This document shows positions 55,768 to 64,000 of a stretch of DNA of 64,000 bases, in pieces (positions within the stretch are counted from its first letter, which is position 1; each line of letters opens with the position of its first letter). Made by a program: the position numbers and the translations under genes. The notes below the pieces were generated by a model, which worked only from the letters and a program-made list of their open reading frames with translations, did no database searches and was not told where the DNA came from. The stretch is from Isoetes taiwanensis (Eukaryota > Streptophyta > Lycopodiopsida > Isoetales > Isoetaceae). The DNA lies in assembly GCA_021234155.1 (NCBI GenBank), contig JAJEKV010000796.1, positions 25,688 through 89,687 on the forward strand. Direction: 5' to 3'.

Positions 55768-58604
55768 TTACTTCTCGGAATTGACCCCTAGAGATATCAT
55801 AGCTTTCTTCCTCACTTCCACAGGTATTGTAACCCTAGCAGTCTTGCCTGGGATGACCTTTGGGGTCCATGAAAACAAAATAGTATCTAACTCAACCCAA
55901 TCATCACCTTCAATAGGGTTTCTCTTCCATTTCTTTGTCCAACAGTCTCTATACCTTTCTTCCCTCTCACATTGCATTTAACCGTTACCCTTTGGACACC
56001 ACCACTCCTCCACGAACTTTGTTCACATTGCGGTCACCTACTTCTTTGCAAACCTCGAGATGGTGTAACCCATCCACACCGAGGGGTATATCTCTTTCGC
56101 TCTGGTACTATAAGTGCAAATTGATGGCAAAGCAAGTCATCTTTTAGGATCATAATCCTCCAGCCCGAGATATTTAGGCCTTCCTTTCCTAGGACCAACA
56201 TAGTGTTTTTCGGTCCACTGGAGGAGCCATGGACTTGCGAATACTACTAACCACATCATCAGCTTCCTCAGGTAATATCAAGTCTCTCCACCTAGTCTTA
56301 GGTATCTTCTTTGAGTTCATCAGAGGATGTGTCTACTTGTCCCAATAATCCATGTACCTGTGTCCAATAATCTATCAATGCAAGGTTGGTATCATCGGGG
56401 TTATTTTTCCAATACTTGATGTAGTCGGAAATGCCGTCAATGTGCTTTGCAATGAATCCACCTCGGAAAAGGCTTAAGAGCTTTTGGTTGACCCCTTGGA
56501 ATCTTAGGTTTACCATTTTCATCTTAGTGCCATATAGGTACTCCCTCATCTGGCCTCCATTTATCATCTGAAGGTCTCATCTTCCATTGCATGATTGGCT
56601 TATTTCCCATGACCCAGAAAGTGTACTGAAGAGGTCTAGATTGACCTTCCATATCAAGAGCATAACCTTCGATAAAATTCTTCCAATCGAGGCACCTCTT
56701 GTATGATCAACCCTATAGGAGAAGGTGAAATGCATTCATTAAGAACTTCCATTAGTCTAGGAAGATTGGTCACGAGTTTGAGATTTCAGCTGCAAGACTA
56801 TACTTCCCAAACAATGCATCCACATCCTCATGAGTATGTCGGGCATTAAGAACCCTAAATTCACTCTTTCAAAGACACCCCGGCTGATAAATAAGATAGG
56901 AATGAGAACATATACCTTTTTATTCTCATTCAAAGACAATTGTCAAGTTGGAGGAGGAACCTTGGTGGTAGATCTCGAGGTTGGGGGCGTGAACTTGAGG
57001 CTCCAACATGTTCAGAAGCACCTGACTTCCTAAACCTTGCCTTAGTAAACTTCTCTAAATTATTAGGCTTTCTATCCAACAATGCACTGAAGAGTGGTTG
57101 GCTACCACCTCAGGGGTTGTGGAGGTCACTTAGGAATAACCACTCTCATAGTTCCTCAAGCACCTCATCACACTTCAATATGAAAATCAGGACCATCACT
57201 CCACAATTGCAAACTAAAATGGCCATAATAAATTGGCACCACGCCATGCACTATTGCACTGTCCGGAGAGACTTGCAAAGGATAAGCTCTATTGATTTGC
57301 TTGGGTATGTAACTATACTGTGGCAAACAAGTCTTCGATTGATCCATCTTGTCATGTATAATACAAACATAGTTATTGGGTTCCAAACATGATAATGTTC
57401 TCCACATCCAATAAGTGGATCTACATGATAGTTGGTCTGTCATGTGATCTTTCATTTGCTCCCTTATCTTAGCCCTTTGGCTTGGTTGCTTGGTCTTATC
57501 AAGAATCTCTTTCAACTTAGCACACAAGTTGCACTTTGCAAAGTTGTTCGAAGTGTCTATAGTGACATGCTTGAAGTGCTTGCTCCATAGTCTACTGAAG
57601 CTGGGTTGAGATATTGCAGGTACCTGTAGTTCTCGAAGCAAAGCATTGACTTCCTCCAATATGCTCTTCTGGGTACAATGGGATGGCAATCTCTTCTCGA
57701 CAACTATTTTTCCCTGTTGATCTTTCCTACTTTTATGTGGCATATTCTCAGCATTGAATTCAACATATTTTTCAAAAACCTCCCTAGCAGCCAGGATCCT
57801 AGAAGTTGGCCTCAACATGCCATTATTTCCATGTAATGCAATTTTACTCAATTTTGCCAAGTTGAAATTGGAATGCCATGAATATGTATCCATGCAACTT
57901 TACATATCCATATCCCTAGCAGTGGGTATTTTTTTTTCTTTGGAAATTGTTCATCTTGAAGTGCAAGCTCATGAATGGAGTACATGTAAGTCCTCCTCTC
58001 ATCACAAGTATACTCTTGGAAGGTGGCTCTTGCTTCCACCAATTCATCAATTTCAAACTTCTGAACACAATTAGCCCAACAACATTCCATTCCCCTTACC
58101 TTAGTCAGAGCTTCACGTGAACAATCACTACTTGACTTGGACCTCTTGCTAGGATAATGTTTCACTGCAGGTGTGCCCTCTTCTCTGAAAATGTGGTCAC
58201 GGCAGCTATTGGAGGTGCATTAAGAAAATCGGTGTCATCCACAATCTGGGCTCGGTAAAGGAATTCTCCTATAAACTCAATGCGGGCTATAGGCCATGGC
58301 ATGACGCATGGAACCTCAATTGTTTAATACACAAGCGGTGCAATCACGGTGATTTGATCCTTTTTCCTTCCATTTTTCCTCTAAACTTGTTATGGCCACA
58401 CCCACTTTATCCTCTCCTAACCTTTCATCATTGGATGACTGGATAGGATCAGCTAGTATGATAGTTCCTTCACCTACTAGCTCCTTATTGCATTGGTGCT
58501 TCACTTTCACCTTCTTATTCTTCCAATCCAACCTCTTGTAGAGGACAATTTGCTTAGTAGTCGGCCTCAACACCCTTTGGGAGGTCCTGACATTGACCTA
58601 CAAG
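55768..58604 (-). pseudogene. Transposase-like gene of unnamed family, broken
   Basis: On the minus strand: after TTCTTGTAG (possible acceptor, 58605) comes VLRPTTKQIVLYKRLDW, then NKELVGEGTIILADP near 58460. Next are ECCWANCVQKFEIDELVEAR (58060), KVAWIHIHG (57880), a CxxC pair in FAKCNLCAKL (57540) and YVCIIHDKMDQSKTCLP (about 57336-57370). IVHGVVPIYYGHFSLQLWS (57210), LRFQGVNQKLLSLFRGG (56490) and VTIPVEVRKKAMISLG (55800) follow. The hydrophobic strand ending in HDKMDQSKT resembles the first acidic residue of an RNase-H-fold (DDE) catalytic core; that is inference. Stops and frame changes occur near 58320, 58165, 57895, 57168 and between 57160 and 55980. I do not recognise the family by name. 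Confidence 0.55.
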
Positions 58605-58839
58605 AACAATGTTTATAATGGGGTAACAATGTGATAAGAACATGTGGTAACAATCTTGAAACATGTTGGGGGATAGGCATTACATTTTACCCTTTTAGGA
58701 TCCACACGCTTCACCTATATAAAGTGAAATGTCTTAATATTAGTCGAAAAAAGGACAAAGTAATTTTGAGAACCGATTAAAGGAACTCTAAGAAATGCCA
58801 AGAAAACCATTAAATGGACAAATATATATGTTGTAAGTG

Positions 58840-59130
58840 CAGCCAAAAATAGGTTGTAAGTATAGCTCAGTGGTAGGTAATTATTGCAAAATTAATGGTA
58901 ACATAGGGTGTATGCTAGTAGTACTAATGAGGTAAGTATAGGTTATTGAATCTAGATGGGCCAAAGTTGGTTGTAAGTATATTTTGGGGTCTAGGTAATT
59001 ATACAAAATTAATGAAAACATAGGTTTTAAGTATAGCTGACATGTGGGTAATTCTATAGAGAATTATGATAACCTAGGGCGTAATTAATTCAATAGAAGT
59101 AATGATAGGTAATTATTATATGATATAAAT
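58840..59130. repeat. Degenerate ~120-bp repeats
   Basis: GGTTGTAAGTATA, TAGGTAATTAT and AAAATTAATG(G/A) recur in order at about 58850-58920, 58970-59040 and in part at 59040-59120. AT-rich and non-coding. Confidence 0.6.
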
Positions 59131-59527
59131 CTTGTATGATGTGATGGAATCATAATTACAACCCAGCCTATAAGAAACCCTCCATTCTTTCAACCGCAAT
59201 CCTTTTTCCTTCTAAGCGCTAATCCTTTCTTCCTTTCTTCCTTCTACCATGGTGAGCCATCTTTGCCCGGCCTCGTCCGCTCCATCCCGCCCGACCTCGT
59301 CCCGCTCCATCCATGGGACTTCGCCTCAGAGAGGCAAAGAGGCGTAAAAATTGATAAAGAAATCCATTCCCCCTATTGAGATGCTTTGTGGCTGCTCTCG
59401 CACCACAGTCCGGATAATTGCGAGGAGTTATTTCTTCGAGGGGCAAGCTTAAGCCCGGGGAAAAGATTATCGAGCACCAAACACCAGTGACCCGAGTCCC
59501 CCATACTCCCCTTGATTCAGATCGGAG
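59131..59527. other. Non-coding or unrecognised
   Basis: C/T-rich leader-like sequence (59190-59250) with CCTCGTCC(G/C)CTCCATCC repeated at 59271 and 59292. A minus-strand 75-codon frame is low-complexity (GRGRAGWSGRGRA) and not convincing. Confidence 0.4.
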
Positions 59528-59736
59528 ATGGAGAGCGATATTGAGAAAGAAGAAGAAATGGAGGAAGCGGATGAAGAATGGCGGGAAGAATTAGAAGAAG
59601 AAAAAAGCGGTGATTATGGGCGCCCTCCTCCTCCTCAGATGATGAAGTTGTTGTAGAAGCCATCCTTGAGGAGATGGCGGATGAAAGCTCGAGGAGGAAG
59701 AAGAGGAGGAGGAAGAAGAGGAGGAGGTAGAGGGCT
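59528..59736 (+). pseudogene. Acidic/basic N-terminal fragment, frameshifted
   Basis: The ATG at 59528 opens MESDIEKEEEMEEADEEWR and stops at 59654. After a frame change near 59625 the other frame reads SSSDDEVVVEAILEEMADES then a run of R and K and a stop at about 59735. Acid-rich SDDE followed by a basic run is often seen at the N-terminus of PIF/Harbinger (HARBI1/ALP1-like) transposases, so this could be the broken start of one, but low-complexity sequence gives weak evidence. Part of the DNA is a (GAGGAAGAA)n-type repeat. Confidence 0.25.
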
Positions 59737-59888
59737 GAATTTTTTTTTTTGTTTTGTTATTTAGTTTTTGGTTCGGAAAGAGCGTAAATTTGGGCATCTC
59801 AAAAAAAGGCCTCAAATGAGGATTATGAATGGAGCTAGGCATCTCCTTAAAAGCGCCTAGAACTTACTGGTAATTTTGTAACAATTTG

Positions 59889-60150
59889 GGCAACTCTAAT
59901 AAAGGCCTTATGTAAACTTTTTTCAATGGCAATACAAGGATTTCTTGCACCAATATGTTTCTTTAGTTTCTACTCTAACTTGAAAGCGAGCTGTAATTTC
60001 GAGAAAGGCTTTTAATTCGGCAACTCTAATAAAAAGGCCTTATGTAAAAATTTTCAATGGCAATACAAGGATTAATGGTACCAATATGTTTCTTTAGTGT
60101 CAACTCTAACTTGAAAGCATAAGCGTAATTTCTTTAAAAGCTGTTTTGAA
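59889..60150. repeat. ~129-bp tandem duplication
   Basis: Units begin GGCAACTCTAATAAA at about 59889 and 60018; both continue GGCCTTATGTAAA, CAATGGCAATACAAGGATT, CCAATATGTTTCTTTAGT and CTCTAACTTGAAAGC. The second has small insertions. Confidence 0.9.
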
Positions 60151-60180
60151 TTCGGCTCTTTAATTCTTAATTTTTAGAGA

Positions 60181-60905
60181 GCTGAAGTGAGATCACGCCG
60201 GTATGAAATATGTTTATGTACAAAATGTTTAAATTGTCAAGCGAGTCCAATACTGCGCCTTGGCGTGAATTACACCGATAATTAAGCTTTATGCGTTCAC
60301 GCCGGTGTATTGGACTGCACAATGTAAACATTTGCACCTAAACATATTCGGCGCTGGCGTGATTTCATTTCTATGAACAGTTAGTTTGAATTAGTAAAAG
60401 CGGCACCATGCTCAGCTTGATCTATCTAATTGATCTTTCATTCTTAATTTTGAGAGAGCTGAAGTGAGATCCGCCCGGTGAGAAATATGTTTGTGTACAA
60501 AATGTTTAAATTGTCAAGCAGTCCAATACTGCGCTGGCGTGAATTACACACGATAATTAGCTTTATGCGGTTCAGGCGTGTATTGGACGCACAATGTAAA
60601 CATTTGCACACAAACATATTTCGCTGGCGTATTCCTTCTATGAACGATTAGACCTGAATTAAAAGCGGCACCATGCTCGCTTGATCTATCTAATTCGATC
60701 TTTCATTCTTAATTTTGAGAGGCTGAAGTGAGATTAGCCGAAATATGTTTGTGTACAAAATGTTTAAATTGTCAGCGGGTCCAATACCGCTGGCGTGAAT
60801 TACACTGGTAATTAGCTTTATGCAGTTCACGGCAGTGTATTGGACACGCACAATGTAAACATTTTGCACACAAACATATTGCAAATTGTGATTTCACTTC
60901 AACTC
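60181..60905. repeat. Three tandem ~270-bp units, each a palindrome
   Basis: Units start with GCTGAAGTGAGAT at 60181, 60458 and 60722. Within each, a left arm with AATATGTTT(A/G)TGTACAAAATG, TTAAATTGT and GTCCAATAC is mirrored by a right arm with GTATTGGAC, ACAATGTAAACATTT and CAAACATATT; the arms span about 190 bp, centred on AATTAGCTTTATGC. Between palindromes lies AAAAGCGGCACCATGCTC plus TTGATCTATCTAATT. This looks like a foldback element or MITE that became a tandem array. Confidence 0.88.
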
Positions 60906-62750
60906 TCGAATTTAAAAATAACGAGACGAACGAAGAAATTACGATCTTTGCTTTAAAAAGTACAATACGAGGATCTGCGCATGGCATTTAAGTTACAAGA
61001 GGAATGGTATTAGCTCATGGCAGTATTAGCTCATGGCGTGCTATGGAGGGGCTTGAATTGGAAAATGCTAAAGCTGATAATTAGAGTTGGGACCACTTTT
61101 ATTTTAATTGGCTGCACTATTTTATTTGCGAATCTTGAGGAACAACACGCAGTTAATAACACCTAGATAAATAACACCTAACGGATGTAATTAAAACAAT
61201 GTAAAGAATGCCATCCATGTAAAGAATATCCCATCCATGTAAAAAAGCGGTGTTTTTGAATTCACGAATGCTCACATTGTGCCGGGCCTTATATTTTGCA
61301 ATTTTGAAAGAATGGTGCGGCATGCAAGCCTTTTAATTTCATACATATGTGAGAATGGGTTTGTGCATTTTAGTATGAGCACTCAATCTTCCTCTATGTC
61401 TTCCAAAGAAAATGAAACTCACCTTCTTTTAAGCGGTCGCGGCCATGCAACAAAGGTTCGATGCTTTCACCCCTTGTGTCTCCATCGGGGATGCCTTACG
61501 GGTAATGCTTAAATCGTTGAAATGTGGCCTGGTTACTAGAATCTTCACATGATCATTTCAAGAGGAACTCCATGGCGGTGCTTCGGATCGTGATTTTTAT
61601 CTTGCAATTTCCACCCTCCTCTTCAAATTAATTAAATTGACATGTAGCATTCTTCCCTTATTTGTTCAATGTCGCAAAGATCGTGGGATTAATTTGGAGC
61701 TTGGGATCTGGAAGAGTAGATGAACACATGAAATTTCGACATCGGCTCGGTACCGGCTTCTTCCAGTTCTTTACGAGTTCTTCGAGTTCTTCTGTTCTTC
61801 CAAGTTCTTTCGAGTTCGAATGACAAGAAAGGCTGGCGGCAAGATTAGGTGGTAGTTTCAAATTATCCGTTAATTGTCTTTGCTTTTCTGGCAGCTGAGT
61901 GAAATCTAATTATGGGATTTGACAATACGGATTCCGTAGAGCCATTAGCGCTTTCATCTGTGGCGTCCCATCAATGGAGACCCAATCGTAAGTTTGCTAA
62001 CCGTCGATGAAAAGTCGAATCAAAATTTAAATATCCGCTCCCTTCTATCGGACCGTCGATTAGAAGTCGATCCATGATATTTTAATAACCACTTCGCTTT
62101 TATCGGACCGGGTCGATGAAAAGTCGATCGAATGAAACCCGTCGATCTAAAAGCCGACCCTAACCGCCTTATGCAAATCTATATAAGTTTTGAATTCCAT
62201 TTCTTGCTTTTTGATTGTCGACTTGCTCAGGGCGGCTCAAGAACTCCTAATTTCGGGAACTCAAGAACTCAGGGGCTCAAGATCATGCGAAGATGCGCCC
62301 AAAGGTGGTCTTTGCTCCAAACTCAGGCGGGCTTGCGAGAAGGTCTTTGAAGGTCGGTATTGTCATCATTTTTGTGTTATTCATTCATTGTTCAGTGCTC
62401 TCTATTTCTTGTATTTGCTCGTATCTTACGCCTATGCTCCTGTCTATTATTTGTAGCGTGACTTAAATTTCTATAGTTTGTTACTCCCTGTCTATCATTT
62501 CTTTAACTGCTCATTTCTGTTGTGACTTGTATTTGCATCTGCATAATAAATGTCCTTCTGTGTTAAATTGTCCTACTCGTGATTAAGCATTTACATCTAT
62601 AATTTGTAAAGTAGTATGGCCAGGTGTTTAGTTGGCCTACCTTGACCATTTGTGTGGTCGGCATCTTTGTAATTGGCCTTATGAGTGCATATGCATGGCA
62701 GATTTGTGTATGCCATTGGTGCTTTGCCTTTGGCGGAATTGATGACCACC
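60906..62750. other. Non-coding stretch with short repeats
   Basis: No gene is recognised. Short repeats include GAGTTCTT-type units (61765-61815), a ~52-bp unit with ATCGGACCG and GTCGAT(G/T)A(A/G)AAGTCGAT at about 61995-62150, and CTCAAGAACTC words near 62235-62275. Confidence 0.5.
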
Positions 62751-62759
62751 AATCGGCGC

Positions 62760-63900
62760 CAAGCGTGTATTGCCGTCGTTTGGGGAAGAAGAGACAAAAC
62801 CAGAATGATTTGTTCCTACACCTCCTCCTAAAAAGCAAAGGGTTCGGGAAGATACTCCGAGCTCCAGCTCACGAGAAGAAGGGAAAGCCAATGAGGATGC
62901 GATTATCCTATGCATTGTCGATGGATGATAAGCGGATCCATTATCGAAGTGAACCACGGATCCTCCATGCCTCGAGGAAGATGGATGGCAGTCTTAGGAG
63001 TGGTATGTTGTTGATGTAAACCAAAACAAATGGTAAGGTGGATCTTGTGTTACACTCGAGAAAAAAGAGGCCGATCTTATGAAGAAACAAAGGTATTCTT
63101 ATCACTTGTGAGGAGCGAGGATGACATGTTGTCAACTCCTAGTGGAGGTTGTGAAGAACCACAAGAAAGATCTCGTCCAGTTACATGCGGAACAACGCTT
63201 TCAAAGATGGTGCGATGAAGAAGGGCGTGAGTCTTTGAGTCATGTTTCGGCTGGATGGCCTCAAAATACTGTCCTCAATCAGTTTCATTAGTGAAGGGTG
63301 TCTGAGGAGGGAGAGCTTTGCGAGGACCTTCTCAAGTTACTACACGGAGAGATGAAGCATCAAAATGATATCGGGGATGTCACGAAGATTCTTTGGACTT
63401 AGGAAAGGACATCCGTGCACCTTGATTGATGGCATTTTGGCGGAAAATGACTCCGAAAAGAAATTGCGGTGGAGGCAATGAGTAGGCTAGTCAAGTATCA
63501 CCGGAGACAACTACCCCGCCAGTAATCTTTTACACATCCATCCATGTTGACCGTCTGGTGAGATCACATAAGTCAAGTCTTGTTAGCGAGGAGGTATGAC
63601 CACGAGCATGCAAGATAAATATTGAGGCGATGGTAGGGAATCACCGGGCCAAAGTTCCTATACCCGTGACGTGCTTCCTTGGGATAAGAAAAAGGATGCT
63701 CCACTCCAGTGGACAACACTAGAAAAGCTAACGTGGAGAACCCTAATGTATGCTTCCTTATTATTGATGGACGACATTCTATTGAGGCACAGCGATCCTT
63801 ATCCAACCAGGCTAAGCAACCAGGACAAACAATGTATCTGCTGCATTACAACCCACCAGGGAGGTGTCGGTTTCTAAAAGCCCCCATACCCTAAGGGAGG
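62760..63900 (+). pseudogene. Degraded coding-like sequence, unknown
   Basis: Stretches with protein-like complexity are interrupted by stops and frame changes: TPPPKKQRVREDTPSSSSRE then EGKANEDAIILCIVDG (62818-62925); VVKNHKKDLVQLHAEQRFQR then WCDEEGRESLSHVS (about 63148-63255); and PLQWTTLEKANVENPNVCFL then IIDGRHSIEAQRSL (63697-63800). The first has a nuclear-localisation-like KKQR. The last, a beta-strand then IIDGRHSIEA, resembles the (V/I)xDGxHRxxA motif of ParB-like folds, but this is a guess from one motif. The piece may continue past the right edge. Confidence 0.3.
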
Positions 63901-64000
63901 ACACGGCGGAGATTAATTGCAACATTGAGCGAAATGGGGCGAAGTCTTTCTTTATAAAAGGTTAGTATATTTGGTGGAATAAGTCGGATATATCAATGTA

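Noticed and set aside
59219-59446. 75-codon minus-strand frame rich in GRGRA
   Set aside because: Low-complexity sequence from a repeated CTCGTCCCGCTCC word on the other strand; no domain.

Overview
This window looks like repeat-rich nuclear DNA from a land plant. The evidence is a broken leucine-rich-repeat receptor-like protein gene, remnants of a CAMTA transcription factor and a glutamate-receptor-like (GLR) gene, an mTERF-like fragment, L1-type LINEs, Helitrons with CTAGT ends and a Tourist-like MITE. The mixture (GLR and RLP with several non-L1 and unfamiliar transposon types) would suit a large non-seed plant genome such as a fern, but that is an impression and not a proof. No rRNA, tRNA, CRISPR array or prokaryotic gene was seen, and no intact host gene was found.

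Layout. 1-5.1 kb: a nearly complete but dead L1-type LINE (+). 5.1-11.4 kb: non-coding DNA with two notable hairpins, short tandem duplications and one GLR exon-like fragment near 8.0-8.25 kb. 11.4-12.2 kb: G/T-rich minisatellite and a hairpin motif that recurs at 33.6 kb. 12.8-14.6 kb: copy 1 of a duplicated block that carries a Helitron 3' end. 16.9-19.8 kb: a 5'-truncated L1 LINE (-) bounded by a 13-bp target-site duplication. 21.2 kb: another Helitron 3' end. 22.2-22.85 kb: the 3' end of a different LINE type, with a stem-loop and a TTTCA tail, inserted into one copy of a duplicated host block (22.8-24.0 kb). 24.1-26.4 kb: LRR receptor-like protein pseudogene (+).

27.2-33.8 kb: pyrimidine-rich, hierarchically repeated DNA without genes. 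34-40.1 kb: a decayed autonomous Helitron (Rep plus Pif1-like helicase, +). 40.4-41.8 kb: an inverted partial second copy of the Rep region sharing at least one premature stop with the first. 42.2-46.0 kb: a segment bounded by a perfect 25-bp inverted repeat, containing an array of about seven 60-bp hairpin units, an mTERF-like fragment (-) and polypyrimidine DNA. 46.7-46.9 kb: Helitron 3' end beside an L1 fragment (-). 47.8-49.3 kb: CAMTA pseudogene (-).

52.9-53.4 kb: Tourist-like MITE. 53.4-55.6 kb: copy 2 of the 12.8 kb block, here interrupted by a LINE fragment (-) with its own target-site duplication. 55.7-58.6 kb: a broken transposase-like gene (-) of a family I cannot name. 58.8-61 kb: tandem repeats, including three ~265-277 bp units that are each a large palindrome. 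61-64 kb: short repeats and degraded coding-looking DNA of unknown identity.

The recognised sequences do not form a pathway. Nearly all are mobile elements or broken gene copies, so the window reads as layered insertions and tandem duplications. Two duplicated blocks preserve empty sites, which lets some of the insertions be ordered in time.
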